64,000 nucleotides of DNA from Carettochelys insculpta (GCF_033958435.1 NC_134138.1:77858298-77922297), one strand, 5' to 3'; shown: positions 34,863 through 47,680, counted from the stretch's first letter. Notes: generated from the sequence alone by a model not told the origin. A program made the numbers and translations.

Positions 34863-37367
34863 ATGATTCATATCTCTGACAAAGAGAAATAAAATTCTCC
34901 ATTTCATGTCAAAGACCATTCAGATCAGTTTACTTGAATGTATTTGCAACATTAGTTGCCAACTATTTCAATACATATATCAGGACTTGGATAGAAAACT
35001 TTTAAAACATTGTTATGTCATTTTATCACATTATCACAGTATATTCTCCTGGACCAATCAGTCATATGCTTTGGAATACTGTCAGTAAAAGGTCCTTTCT
35101 ATCAATAAAAAATATTCAGTAGGCAAGCATGCTGTTCGCCTACAAAGTTAAAAGTTTTTTGACCACAGGTGGCTTCAGATTTGGCTTCCTCTAACTTCAG
35201 TGATTCAGAATTCTGAGGGTCATTTCTTTCCAGATTATAGTAATTTCAGAGTAGCTCAAATTATAGTTTTCCAATACATGATCTTTTGCCTTCTTAAGTA
35301 CCTCCTAAATAATAATTTCCATGGCTGATCTTTTTAATAATACGTCTATCACAGTTACCATGAAAACTATTCCTTGCACCTCTTTCACTCTTCAAGTTCT
35401 CTGCTTAGGTGACAGGACAGGTTCCTGGTACCTCAAACTTGATGGAAACAAGCAATCCTACCATTTTTAGACTGGATTTATGGGTTTTGGCCTTCCTGGA
35501 GGCTCCAAGACAACAATCCTGGAAGTTTGGTAACCCTAACACTATGCCAGCAGTGTAGGAATCAGGATTATTGCTTCATTGATGTGGTTGGGAAAGTTGT
35601 AGATCTGCTCCCATGCTGGAAAAATGGCAACTTATCTAAGCACTTACGCAAGTGTGGCTTTTGTTTGGAGGGTTTTTTTCAAAATCTAAAAGTGTAGTTG
35701 AGACCTGGGGTTATGAGGTGCTGCCAGAATAAACTCGTGTGTGTCTGCATGTGACATGGAAGCTCTTGTGGACTTCAGTGAAGTTTTCCAGGGAGGTCCT
35801 CCATATGGATCTCATTACAGAATCAAGGCCGAGGCCTGTGGAAAGCATTTTGTTGACTTTTCCTCAATTTCATTTCATTTCCTGTTACATCACCTAAATT
35901 TTGTGTTTTCACAACTAGGGGTGGAGTAGGATCACTAGAAAATGAATCCACATCCATTAAATGGTACCAAAATGGCATTAATGCTTGAATTTCAGGCTTT
36001 TAAAATGTGACAATAAATAGTTCATAGAACTCCAGTATGAGGTATTAAAACTGAAGAAAATATTTGCAAGAGAAAAGTGAAACCACACAGAGTGTCACAT
36101 GAGCTTTAGGTGTAGCTCAGCTAGTAGTCAATTTCTTCAGCAGCTAGTTCATCAGATTTGTGTAAATGGTGGGGAATATGTGTGCTCCTTAGGAGAAGTG
36201 TGCATATTTAACCATGGGGCTGTTTTTGTTATGTTTCCCTCTTTGTAAACTGGCTAGCAAGGTTTTTAATCTTACAATCTTTAGTGACCAGAGGCTGCTT
36301 CTTCATCTCAAGCTATTGTGACTTTTGCCTTTCGACTGAAAGTCCCTCATAGTTAAACACTGTAGTGTTAACTAATATGGGGTCCACTACAGGGATGAAG
36401 TACAAAAAGTAAATGCCTCTCCCTGCTTCCCAACAGCAAGGTCAAGGAACATATAAAAATGGCAACATCTTGGTAAAATAAAAAGTGTCTGTTATAATGC
36501 TAGGCTTTTGAACATTTCAGTTACGTCATGACTTCCACAGTCAAAACAGTAGCAGATGGAATTGTTGAGAAATTTAATATAAAATAATGTAAACTGATAA
36601 CAGGATGACACATCGGGCTATAATACTAAGATGAATTACACTACTGGAATGTTCAAATGCTATAAGGTGTGGATTTATGTGCAAACCTGAGACATGGAGT
36701 TTGATACAGAGGAAAAGAAGAAGGAAAAAGACAAGTGGCTACCATTGAAAACAGACATCCATCTCTGGAATATTATGGAAAGATTAATAAGACAAAATAG
36801 TCCAATAGCCCCTTGCTGTCTTCAGAAAATGCACACACACACACACACACAGACACACCCACGCACACAGCCTGAGAAAGTAGAGAATGGACTGTTGAAG
36901 AAGTATTCTGTGGCTATGATTTACAGTCGCATAAGTCTACAAAAGTCACTTACAGTTGCATTTTCAGCTGACACCAGCTTGAATCAGAGGCAGACAAGAA
37001 GGCCCACATCAGACAAAAAGCCCCAGATCACAAAAATCCCAGATTTTAATAAGTAAAGAATTCCACATGCAATCCAGTGACAGGACTGCAGATTCTTAAC
37101 ATTCTTTCTGGTACTGTAATTGACTAATAAAACTGGTGACAAAGCAAGCAGGTTCCAATGGGGACAAGGCATCTATCATCTGCCTAATGTGGATATTTCA
37201 GACATATCAGAGTTGAAAATGATGGAACTTCATTTCTTCGGATGTTATGGGCAGGCTCTTACAGTGTTTGGTAAATGCCGAGTGAGCAGCCAAACCCATA
37301 CAGCTATAATGAGTAAGATTCGTGTCCAGGTAAAGATGAGAAAATTGTGAGGCTGGGTTAGGAGTAA
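34863..37367. other. AT-rich stretch without supported genes; CA microsatellite
   Basis: No gene was recognised. A (CA)n-rich run lies at 36831-36862. A 120-codon frame around 36694-37056 covers this microsatellite and shows no domain. Confidence 0.45.
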
Positions 37368-38586
37368 GGAGTAAGGTGAAGGAGCTGCGGCAGGGCTACG
37401 CCCGGGCCCGGGACATGGCCAGCCGATCTGGGGCCGCCCCCACCGCTTGCCCCTTTTACAGGGAGCTCAGGGAAATCTTGGGCCCCCGCTACACCTCCTC
37501 CCCCCCCGGCCACCCTTGACACATTGGCTGATGAGCCCCAGCAGGCCCCAGAGACAGAGTCCGCCCCGGAGGCCAGCCTGCACCCCAGGGGCCCCCCTAG
37601 GAGCCCACCCCTGGGACTCCGGAGGAGGAGGAGGAGGGAGCCTCCAGCAACTGGAGGCTCCAGATCACCCTCCCCTCCTGCAGCTCCAACAGGGCATCTG
37701 CCTGATGGCTGTCCCCCGACCTTGGGAGCGGAGCGTCAGGTATGTACCCCCCTGGTGCACACCCCCGGGTTAAGGGGCAGGGATAAGAGACATGACCAGG
37801 GCCCTCCACACACCCAGATGACCATGGCCCCAAGGTCAGCAGTGGCATGTCCCTCAGAAGAGTCCATCAGCCCCTGCCCCCCAGCAGGACAGCAGAACCT
37901 AGGGTCCCCGGGGGGGGGTTGGAGACACATCAGCAGTAGCAGCGGCATCTCTGGGAGACGGGGATGGGGAACCAACAGCAGAGGGGTTGGGGGACAAGGG
38001 CCACGGGTCAGGGCCCACACTAACAGCTGTCTCCACTCTTCTTCCCCCGTGTTCCACAGCTGCACCGTCGGAGGGCCCGGAGAGTACCGGCGCGCCATCT
38101 GTGGTCCCGGAGAGCCCACTGGGGCCATCCCACCAGGCCAGCCCCTCGGCGGAGCATGGACCAGACCCAGGATGAGCCCGACAGCAGCGGGGCCATCTAC
38201 GGGTGTCCACGGACCCCCAGCTGCTCGCCATCCTCCAGTGTCAGCTGCAGATGTCCGAGCGGCGCCTGCAGGTGGAGGAATGGCGGCTCCACCTCCAGAA
38301 GTGAGCGCTGGCCTGGCACCAGGAGGCTTGGGGGGCCTTCATGCGCACTTTCCATGCCATCGCGCGGCACTTGGCCCCCCCTGCCACTCTGCCCGTCACT
38401 CTACCTGCCGCTCCGCCTGCCGTCCCTCCACCATCGGCTGTCCTGGGGCCTGCCACTGAGGGGGACCATGGGCCTCCGGACACCGCCTGTCCGTATCTGC
38501 CGGTTCTCCCAGCCCCCACACAGCCTCGACCAGGCCTCCAGCCGAGACGTGGGTCGCGCCCCCCAACACCAGGCACAGGACAATAG
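37368..38586 (+). pseudogene. Myb/SANT-like gene of E3, 5'-truncated and frameshifted
   Basis: Exon 1 begins at KVKELRQGYARARD in the last helix of the trihelix domain and ends at a GTATGT donor (exon end 37739). A run of eight C bases near 37500 breaks the frame. Exon 2 starts at 38060 after CACAG and contains the SEGPEST region, then stops, then the coiled-coil remnant QCQLQMSERRLQVEEW and a Pro-rich tail ending at 38586. It cannot give a DNA-binding protein. Confidence 0.8.
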
Positions 38587-38780
38587 GGGTGCATGGCCGA
38601 GGACGTTGCCCCCCAAGGGCCCCTCCTTTGGACTCATTCCCCCCATGTTGGTGTAAATAGTTTTTGTTCTACCCCTGTTTTGTAACTGCCCCCCCATGTA
38701 CATAGTTCTCCCCTTCTTCTTCTGTTTTCTATTAATAATACAAAGGGTTGCAGGGTTTTGTTTAAAAAAATTCCAATTTT

Positions 38781-38786
38781 TTTATT
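38781..38786 (-). terminator. Polyadenylation signal of the E3 nuclease gene
   Basis: AATAAA on the minus strand about 120 bases after the nuclease stop, equivalent to the signal in E2. Confidence 0.65.
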
Positions 38787-38907
38787 GTACAGAGGTGTGG
38801 AGGGGGGTGCTCTCGGGTTCTCTGTGGTGTGGGCGTGGGGGCAGGGAGTGTTGTGGAGGATGGGGGGATGCAGTGGGTGGCTCGCCCACAGCTGGCCCTG
38901 CCAGCGT

Positions 38908-40367
38908 TCACCCTGCAGCCTGGTCAAAATGGGCCCGCAGGGCCTCCCGGACCTGGATCCCCTCAGGGTCGACCTGGCAACTGAGGGCAGCGGGTGGCTG
39001 GATGTCGGCCCTGCCAGCCTCAACAGCCCAGCCCTGGAAGAAGGCCTCTCCCTTCCTCTTGACCAGGTTGTGGAGTGTGCTTCACGTGCCCACAACCTGG
39101 GGGTTGTTGGTGAGGCCTGCATCCAGGCGTGTGAGGAGACACCTCCAGCGCACTTTGAGGAGGCCGAAAGTGCGCTCGACCACCTGGTGCACATGGTTCA
39201 AGCGCGTGTTGAACCGCTTCTGGCTGGCTGTGACATGGCCCGTGTAAGGGTGCATGAGCCAGGGCCGGAGGGGGTACGCCGCATCTGCGATGATGCAGAG
39301 GGGCATGGTGGTGTCCCCCACAGGGATCTCCCGCTGGGGGATGTAGGTCCCTGCCTCCAGCTGGCGGCACAGGCCTGAATTTCTGAACACCCGGGCGTCA
39401 TGGGTGCTACCAGGCCAGCCAACATAAATGTCCAAGAGGCGGCCCCAGCTGTCCACCAAGGCCTGGAGGACCACGGAATGGTGTCCCTTCCTATTGAGGA
39501 AGCATCTGCCGCTGTGCTCCAGAGCACGGATGGGGATATGGGTCCCATCCAGAGCCCAAAAGCAATTTGGGAAGCCCAGGCTGGCAAACCACGTGATGGC
39601 AGCATCCGGGTCCCCAAGCTGCACGAGTCTGTGGAGGAGCAGGGCATTGATTGCACGAACGACCTGCAGGGGAAGGACATGAGAGAGCACCGGTGAGGGG
39701 TGTGCAGGGTGTGTCTGGCCCTCCCCCACGGGCCTTCCCCCCCTTCCCCACCAGGGCTCTCCCCCTGGGCTCCCCCCCTCCATGCTTCCCCCCTCCCTCC
39801 CGGGCTCTCACCTGGGCTCCCCTCCGGGCTCCCCCCCCGTGGGTCCTCTTACCTCCATGAGGACAGCCCCAACAGTGGCCTTGCCCACGCTGAACTGCTG
39901 CCCTATGGATCGGTAGCTGTCTGGACTGGCCAGCTTCCAGACAGCAGCGCCGACCCATTTCTCTACGGTGAGGGCACGACACTTGGGGGTGTCCTGGTTC
40001 CGTGAGGCAGGGGTGAGCCACTGGCAGAGCTCCAGGAATGTCTGCCGGCTCATTCTGCAGTTCCGGAGCCAGCGGTCATTGTCCCACTTGCCGAGCATCA
40101 GCCACTCCCACCAGTCCATGCTCATGGGGTATCTCCACAGCCGACGGCGTGTGCGGCGGGGGTTGGGGGGGCTGGGAGGGCAGCAAGGTCTGGGGCTGTT
40201 TCCTCATCCCCCGAGGACAGCTCATCTTCCTGAAGTAAAAGATGGTCAGCTCCCTCCTGCATGGCACTGAGCAGGGCAACCACTGCTCCTCCAGGGGCGG
40301 GTGTGTGGGCCTCTGGCTTCTGCTGCTGCTGCTCCTGCTGCTGCTGCTGCTGCTACTGGGGGTCCAT
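38908..40367 (-). pseudogene. HARBI1-like DDE nuclease of E3, nearly intact
   Basis: This is the best preserved nuclease in the window. Exon 1 (40367 to 39853, donor GTAAGA) starts MDPQ with a poly-Q stretch and continues to WDNDRWLRNCRMSRQTFLELC, VEKWVGAAVWKLA and VGKATVGAVLM. Exon 2 (39663 to 38908) has the full DDE core: ALDGTHIPI, GSTHDARVF and QVVERTFGLLK, then LLTRLDAG and the C-terminal EALRAHFDQ. Lesions are few: TAG at codon 5, a 1-base loss in a C run near 40160, and TGA after NPQVVGT. The stop near the C-terminus lies after the catalytic E. The pairing with the convergent Myb gene is as in E2. Confidence 0.85.
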
Positions 40368-40726
40368 GCTGCTTACACGGGGTGTGCGTGCTTGTGGCTC
40401 TGCGGACCGCGTGCTGTGCAGGCTGAATGTGTCTGGGAGGGGCCCTTTAAGGGAGCGGCTTGCTGTTGCCCTGGAAGTGGTAGTCCACCCTGTGACCCTG
40501 TCTGCAGCTGTTCCTGGCACCCTTATTTCGATTTGGTCCGCTTTGGTGTGTAGACGCTCCCCTGCAGCACCTACTTTGATGTAGTGCTGCCCAACATCGA
40601 CGTTGAACATCGACGGCACCAGCCCTGGAGGCTGTGTAGAGGCTATTCATTGAAATAGCTTATTTCGATTTCGCTACATCGAAATAAGCTATTTTGATGT
40701 AGCATCCCAGTGTAGACGTAGCTATG

Positions 40727-41700
40727 CAGTGATAAAGAACAGAACTTGGGAAGAGGAAGGTATGTGAAGAGACAAGCAGTTTCCATGTCAGTGCAAAAGG
40801 TTTATATGGAGGTATTAGAAAGCCAGTCAAACAGCAAAAGGATGTGCCAGATAGCACCGTGGGCAACTTAATTTAACAGTTTTCTGGTTAGCCCTGTCCA
40901 CAAGGTGAGTTTTTGCTTCCCATTTCTGGATACCTTCTCATTATTTTGGTTACCCCAGGTTACAAGATGTCTTTGGTATTAGGCCAATCTCTCCTACCCA
41001 ATGCAGGTTCCATTCTTGCTGTTTTAGAGATGAGGACATAAGTACAGAGAGAAAATGTTTTAGCCGTAGCCAAGGAAGTCTCTGGTAGCATGAGCGATAG
41101 CACCAGACCCAGTCAATTACTTGAACCTTTAAAAGTTCTGCATTTCAGCTGATTATTCATGGAGCCAGTTCTGTGTTGTCTGAATGTTTGAAGCCTGACT
41201 ACAAGGTGCTTAATGCACTGGCAGATGTCAGCTGCTGCAGGAATTGGTCTCTCACATCCTTTCTTTTCTATAATTTTCTCCCAAACTGGTGCCTGGAAGC
41301 AGAGTTGAACTAGTCAGAGGAATCATCCAGCGGTGGTTTGAGTAAACGTCTGGACTATCATAACTCAGGTTCCCTGCTGCACTGATTTCTCCAAGGAAAG
41401 CATCAGTTTTGCTCAGCAGTAATCTGAAGTGTTCTTAAATTTATAAAGGTGAGGATCGATTTCACTGTTCATGAAACAGATATCACTAAGTTCCTTCAGA
41501 GCCATCTTTTACCCGGAAAATTTCTGACAAGAAATGTGGTATGATTACTTCAGTCAATTACGATCCTCCATACAGGAGAGGTCACCTCAATCTGACATTT
41601 TATCTTCGCCCAGTTAAGCTGAGAGCCCTTAGAAGAGAGAGACACTTAACTCTACTTGTTGAACCTTTTTTCTCTTATCAATTAAAGTAGTTTATACTTA
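40727..41700. other. No recognised feature
   Basis: AT-rich DNA without a supported gene or repeat. Confidence 0.45.
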
Positions 41701-41702
41701 TA

Positions 41703-42050
41703 TTGCTTGAGGTACATCCTTCACATCAAATGGCAAGAGTTATCACAAATAAGGAGCTTTGGAACAGAGCAGGGCAAGAGACAATTGACAATGAAAATCA
41801 AGAGAAGAAAGTGGGGATGGCTAGGCCACACTCTCAGAAAACTATCATCCAGCATAGTCTGTCAAGCTCTCACATGGAACCCGCAACTAAAACGCAAAAG
41901 AGAAAGACCTCAGACAACATGAAAAAGGTCAACTGAGACTGGAGGACTACAACAGGGGTACTCCAGGAGTCAGCTAGAAGTTTTGTCCCAAGACGGTGTG
42001 AAGTGGAGGAGACTTGAAGATGGCCTATGCTCCATGTGGAGTACAAGGGT
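41703..42050 (+). pseudogene. LINE 3' fragment with (TAG)n tail
   Basis: The frame reads RYILHIKWQELSQIRSF, then RRKWGWLGHTLRK, QALTWNPQLKRKRERPQTT, a pattern typical of the C-terminal end of one group of non-LTR reverse transcriptases. The following sequence gives ...VLSQDGVKWRRLEDGLCSMW in broken frames. It ends in a TAGTAGTAGTA tail, the likely 3' end of the element. Only the last 350 bases were inserted or are recognisable. Confidence 0.65.
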
Positions 42051-43452
42051 TAAGTAGTAGTAGTATACTTACAATGGATATGCTATTCAGAATCCTCAAA
42101 CAAATAGTGTATTTTCTTGTCTAACAAAAATAAAGAAGTAACAAAATACAACTTTTTCTTTAATAACAGTGAATTTCTTTTGTCAGCTAATATCTTGGTT
42201 GCTTTTTTTCCCATGTTCCTATTTTTGCTGAGCTTTCCATCACATTTTCAGATTCCTTTATCTGATTTTCTTTATTCTCTTTTGAGTTGTTTCTACCTTT
42301 TTCAAGGGCATACTATACTTTGCTGTTGACTTTCAGCTCTTCTGGGTTTTGAGTCTGTTTTTCTCCTGTAGAACCACAGTAATATTGGCTCTATCTGAGC
42401 CTTTGTCATTGTTTTTTTGTACCGTTGCTGCCTTCACCACCAATGAACTGGTAACCTTGCTGAATAGCTTCTACACATATTTTTTTCACCTCTCCTTAAA
42501 GAAACAATAAGTCATACAAAGATACCAAGAGAATTTGAGAGTGGGGAGTTCATACAATATGGTACAAAATATGTAAATGAGACAAGACCATAACCCTTAA
42601 TTTCACTCAATATTCACCCTACAACTATGATTTATTGTTCGATTTTCAAATGAAAGTACTGATACTATTTTCTGATATGTCTTGAAAGGAAAATTGATTT
42701 TCTAGCATAAATTATACTAGCATAAATATTTTTTTTATTTCCTTACAGGAGCTAGGGAGAAAGTTCATGATTCATGGTAAAGAATCACAAAGTCATTGTT
42801 CCTTCTAAAACTGAATAAGGGAGTAAATTAAAACAAAACAAATAAGTAATATAAGTCTGTGCCAGTATTTCCAAAAGTGACTTGTGATTTTGGTTGCTCT
42901 AAGTAGTGAGTGTTCAACCTGATACATCTTGTAGGAACTAGTCAGAAGGTGGGCGCTTAACAGTGCACTTTCTGAACATGAAGCGCCCTTAAGGGGTTGC
43001 AAGTCAGAGGCTTGCTAGCCACTTGTAAAATGTCTTTGTCCCTGTGTCTGCTACACTGCAAATCTTCTAAGTATCCTCAAACTTTCCTCGTAGGCTTTCT
43101 GCCATACAGTAAAGGAAACAGTGTGTTATCTTCTTCTGCCTACATTATCATGTCAAGAGGGATTTCTATTAACTATTACTACTGTGGATTATCTCTGTAA
43201 CTTCACAGTATCTATTCAACAATTATGACAATAATGTAGTTAGCTAAAATATTTTTATTGGTGGGATTTCTCTGTTGGCTTACTTGAATAAGGAAAAATC
43301 TGCCAAAGTATGTCTGCATGGCCAAGCCAAATTATTATTGAACATCTGTGCTGGGTAAAAAGTACCTCCAAAAGTCACTTGAACAAAAGTAGTGTTATTT
43401 TTAAAGCAAAAATGTAATTAAGGAAAAGACAAGATGTCCTTATGGAAAACTA
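42051..43452. other. No recognised feature
   Basis: AT-rich DNA without supported genes or repeats. Confidence 0.45.
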
Positions 43453-43805
43453 CTTAGCTGGGTCTACACGTGAGTGCCCTTTCAAAAGGGCAAAAATCGA
43501 AGTTCGATGGTCAAAATAGTGGCTGTAGAAAGGGAGCACCTGGCATCATTATCAGATCGGCATGTCAGCCTGCTTTTTCGAAGTGCTGTCAAGGTCTTTC
43601 AAAAGAGAGCGTCCACACGGCTCCAAGCCGTCTTTCGAAAGAAGGGAGGCAGGAAACGCTGCGAATGGGGTCACATGGCTGACAAGCCCTTCCTGGGCCA
43701 CAGCCAGCCGTCTCCTTTAAAGAGCCTCTCCCTCCACCCTCTCCTTCGCACAAGCTGAGTGCTGCCCAGCCTTTCCCAGTGCAGTAGGTCCCATCCGTGC
43801 CCACA

Positions 43806-45237
43806 ATGGAGGCACAGTGACAGCTCCTGCAGGAGGACACCCTCATTATGGACACCCTGCTGGCATGCTGTGCATCATTGCCCCAGCTGCACCCAATCTT
43901 ATCAGGTGGCTGGGCGATCCCCCTGGGGCCGTGAGGCTCCCCCACTTGGGGCACTGCCAGATGCCCCCCCAGGGTGCACCAATGCCTCTGGACCCACCTC
44001 AGCAGCACCGACTGTTGGGTGTGCATGGTGCTAGGGGAGTGGTGTGAGGAAAGGTGGCTGCAGAACTTCCGTATGTCAAGGCAGACCTTCGAGGAGATCT
44101 GCCACTGGCTCAACCCTGCACTCAGGCACCAGGACACCTGCATGCGGCCAGCTGTCACCCTGGAGAAATGGGTTGTGATCACCATCTGGAAGCTGGCCAC
44201 TCTGGACTCCTACCACTCCGTGAGACAACAGTTCAGGGTGGGCAAGGCCACTATCAGGGCTGTAGTTATGGAGGTAAGGTGGGGCTGGGTCACGTGTCCC
44301 TCACAGGGGAGCTGGGGAGAGGGGAACCCACCACTACAAGGGGCCAGATGGGGTGGGGGCTGGATGGGAGGGGGGCAGGGAGCTGGATGGGAGAATGGGT
44401 CCGAGGCGGAGAGGAGATGGCCACCACACCCGCACTAGAGCACGTGTCCTCCTTCCCCCATGCAGGTCATCAGAGCCATCAGTGTGATGCTGCTCCATAG
44501 CTCCATAGGGTCATCCGCCTGGGGGATCTGGACAACACCATCTCCGGCTTCCAGGACCTGGGCTTTCCAAACTGCGTTGGCACTTTGGATGGCACGCACA
44601 TCCCCATCCGCACCCACCAGACAGCGCTGGCCAGTACATCAACAAGAAGGGCTACCATTCAGTGGTGCTCCAGGCCCGGGTGGACCCGAGGGGCCAGTTC
44701 ACCAACATCTATGTGGGCTGGGCTGGCTGCACCCATGATGACCAGGTCTTCGTTAACTCCGGCCTCTGCCAGCGCATGGGGGCCGGAACCTTCGTCCCCC
44801 AGCAGGATACCCAGTGGCGGAGGACGTCACCATGCCAATCTGCATGGTGGCAGATGCAGCACACCCCCTGCAGCTGTGGCTCATGAGGCTGTACGTAGGA
44901 CACCTTGACCCCACCCAGGAAGCATTCAATCAGTACCTCAATCACTCAACCACACCTGCAATGTGGTGGAGCGGGCCTTTGAGTGCCTAAAGGGGTCGTG
45001 GAGGTGCCTCCACACACAGCTGGAGGTCGGGGTCCTCAAAGTGCCCCAGGTGGTGGGCGCCTGTTGCATTCTCCACAATGTTGTGGAGGGAAAGGGGGAT
45101 ATCTATGTCCCTGTAGGGGCTCTCCGACCAGCACTGGCTATGAGCAGCTGGACACTGCCCCCATCTGCCAGGCTCACCAGGATGGCCACCTCATCAGGGA
45201 GGCCGTCAGGTAGGCCTTTGCCAACGGCCACCTCTGA
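43806..45237 (+). pseudogene. HARBI1-like DDE nuclease of E4, several frameshifts
   Basis: Exon 1 (43806 to 44273, donor GTAAGG) starts MEAQ followed by TGA at codon 5, then contains GEWCEERWLQNFRMSRQTFEEIC and VGKATIRAVVMEV. Exon 2 starts at 44466 after CATGCAG. Read across at least three frame changes it gives LDGTHIPIR (first D), GCTHDDQVF (second D) and NVVERAFECLKG (E), then VPQVVGACCILHN and a C-terminal REAVRQAFANGHL-like end. All DDE residues survive, but the reading frame does not. AATAAA follows at 45374. Confidence 0.8.
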
Positions 45238-45373
45238 CCTGCATGCACATCCACATCCCATGCACATCTGCCACTCACTGTCCCTGCCACCCCCAACCCC
45301 CACCAGCACTGCACCCACACATCCACCACCCACCATCCCCCTGAGGAGCACAGCATGGAGTGGTGAACATTAA

Positions 45374-45379
45374 AATAAA
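45374..45379 (+). terminator. Polyadenylation signal of the E4 nuclease gene
   Basis: AATAAA about 140 bases after the nuclease end, in the short space between the convergent genes. Confidence 0.6.
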
Positions 45380-45459
45380 CATTTATCTACACTATTCTTG
45401 TTAACTATGTACAGGGGATGGGAACCTAACTTGGAGGTGAGTGGGCAGAACCTAACGTG

Positions 45460-47023
45460 GGTGGGGTGGAGGGAACCTAACTTGGAGGGTGGTGGTAACC
45501 CAACTTGGGGGGGGCGGGGCGCTCATGCTGGGGCAGGGGTGGTGGGCCTTGAGCCCCATCGGCCCCTGGAGCCCCTGCCTTACCAGGTGCTGGGTCCCCG
45601 GCGGGAAAGAGAGGGTGCAAGTAGCACCGGCAGGTAATGACGGAGAGTGGGCCTGCTGGGGGCGGAGGGCAGGGGCACGGTGGGGGGAGCTGCGGGGGGG
45701 GCCAGGAGGTGGGCAACAGTGGTTGCATGGTCCTGGAGGGTGTGGTCTTGAGTGTGGTTGGCAGCCTCTCCCAGGCTGCCCTCTACCACGCCATCTCGGC
45801 CTGAGAGAGCCAGTGGTGCTGTTCGGCCCCCTTGGCCTGGTGCTGGCTGGCTGGGTGCTCCTTGGCCCAGCGGGGGGCCCTCCAGCCATGGCCCCAACAG
45901 CGCACCACATGAGGTGGCGTCTGGGCACCTCTGAGGACTGCAGGGGGGCTCTCGAGGAAGAGGGATGGCATAGGGCTCTCCCAGCCCATGGATGATGTGG
46001 CTGCGCGGAGAGGAGGACAGCAGGTCAGTAATGTGCCCCAGATAGAGGGAACCAGTCTGTGGCCCACCCACCCAAGCCCACCCCATGGGGCCCCTGTCCC
46101 CCCCAAAGGACACTTAACCCCCCAAGGAGCACTGACTGGGCCTCCCAGCCAGTGGGTGCATCCAGGGGTCTCACATGCAGGTGGCCCTTCCCGGCCTGCA
46201 GTGTGCAGGCCCCAGGTGCTGTCCAGCACTGACCGGCCACTGCCCCTGTGCGGCTTGCAGTGCTGTCCACTGAAGGCAGGTGCTGGGCATCACTGCTGGG
46301 CCACCGCAGGGTGCTGCATCCCATGTCGGGGGTGGCCTGTGTGTGGCCCAGGACCACCAGTCCTGTGTGTGGGCAACTAGCTGTTGCCTCACCCCCACCC
46401 TGTGGAGCAGGTGTGCGCTCCTCCCTGTAGGTGCCGGAGGGTCCCTCGGCTACATCCGAAGATGTCTGTCCCCCGCTCGGCCAGCTGGAGAAGTGGGAGG
46501 GGAGGATGATGGTGAGGTCTCCCTCCTCACTTGACTCCTCACTCACTCCACCATGGTCCCCTCGCCCTCCTGGATCCCTGGTCCAGGCTGCTCCTCCTCC
46601 TCCAGCTACAGGTCCCCAGCCAAGGTGTCCAGGAATGATGGGGTGGGGAACTGTCCTGGGGTCCCAGGGTGCCCCGGAGCTCCCGGAAGAAGGGGTATGT
46701 GGCTGTAGCTGCCCCAGAGCAGCCAGCCTGTTCCTTGGCCCAGGCATAGCCCTGCCACAGCTCCTTGACCTTGGAGCGTACCTGCTCCATGGTATGCTGT
46801 GGGTGGCCCCTCGCCTGGATGCCCTGCACCAGACGGCCGAAGGCAGTAGCATTGCACTGCTTGACCCCCATCTCGTGCAGGAACTCCTCATCCTTCCACG
46901 GGCCAAGGAGGTCCTGCAGTTCCCACTCCGTCCAGGAGGGGGCCCTTTTTTTCCCCCCTGGGAGCCCTGCAGGGACTCAGAGGGGGGACCGTGGGGTTTG
47001 TGGCGGGGCTGGCTGCTGACCAT
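45460..47023 (-). pseudogene. Myb/SANT-like gene of E4, frameshifted
   Basis: Exon 1 starts at MVSSQP (47023), similar to the E1 start. A homopolymer run (six G, seven A) near 46945 shifts the frame, after which SWTEWELQDLLGPWKDEEFLHEMG, RSKVKELWQGYAWAKE and YPFFRELRGTLG show the trihelix domain. Exon 2 (about 46010 to 45460) keeps a helix read as HHWLSQAEMAW and a Pro/Ala-rich tail, with stops. The exon limits are approximate because the splice signals are not clear in this copy. Confidence 0.65.
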
Positions 47024-47559
47024 GTTGCGGTGCTGGAGCGTGGGCCTGGAGCTCATGTAGGGGGTTGCTCCTAGCACACTCTCAGCTTTGCGCCACAGGT
47101 TTCCTGCATGCATGCAGCTTTAAGGCAGCCTAATGCAGGGACCATAGAGCCCTGCTGCTGCTGGCTGGAGTGGCCCAGTGCAGCAGCTGACCAACACCAT
47201 GGCAGACCCATATTTAAAAAAAGCGGACTGTGGAGTGTCTACATGTGTACTCTTTTGATTTAGTATTTTGAAAGGGAGCGATCTTCCTGATCTGGGATCA
47301 GGGTTTGGATTTCGATGTCTGCACCCCATTCTTTCGATTTCCTTTCAAAAGATGGTTTTACATGTGTGGACGTTACTCCTGCTTTTCTGAAAAAGGGCTG
47401 CTTATTTTGATGTTTTGTGCATATTTAGGCACAGCTCTTGATTAAAAAGGCAAAATAATCACATCTTAATTGTACTCACATACCCAAAAGCAGAAAGTAA
47501 CCGTCCTACAGAAATCTATGATTAACCACTAGTGTTATCATAGGGCACCATTATTTTTC

Positions 47560-47680
47560 ATGTATATATAATACACACACATATATAAATTGTGCATGTA
47601 TATATATGCATATATGTATATTTATGAGTGTATGTGTATATAATATATACTATATAAACACATATACTATATATTTATAC
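47560..47680. repeat. TA/CA-rich low-complexity region
   Basis: Alternating TATA, CACA and TGTA tracts without a regular unit. Confidence 0.8.

Larger units (their letters stand above)
37368..40723 (+). mobile_element. PIF/Harbinger transposon E3, left end missing
   Basis: The right end GTGTAGACGTAGCT is complete and identical to that of E2. At the left, similarity starts abruptly inside exon 1 of the Myb-like gene at about 37368, next to a short GGAGTAAGGAGTAAGG duplication. The left terminal repeat and leader are absent. The rest is collinear with E2, but without the TA tract between the genes. The truncation probably reflects incomplete repair or a later deletion. Confidence 0.85.
43456..47436 (-). 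mobile_element. PIF/Harbinger transposon E4, TSD CTT
   Basis: A 3,981-bp element lying in the opposite orientation to E2, E3 and E5. The left end AGCTGGGTCTACACG and the right end ...CACAGCT are flanked by CTT on both sides. The nuclease is at the left on the plus strand and the Myb-like gene at the right on the minus strand, so the genes again converge. The subterminal repeats use TTTCGAAAG-like and CTTTCAAAAG words instead of CTTCGAAG, showing a different subfamily, shared with the MITE that starts at 63460. Confidence 0.85.

Noticed and set aside
36105..36180. TGTAGCTCAG string resembling a tRNA A-box
   Set aside because: No acceptor stem, anticodon arm or B-box could be drawn around it.
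37524..38459. Plus-strand frame of 311 codons through E3
   Set aside because: It crosses the intron of the Myb-like gene in a wrong frame; long open frames are expected at this GC content.
46025..47113. Minus-strand frame of 362 codons in E4
   Set aside because: Its first part is true coding sequence, but it leaves the trihelix frame at a G/A homopolymer; the rest is not homologous to the family protein.
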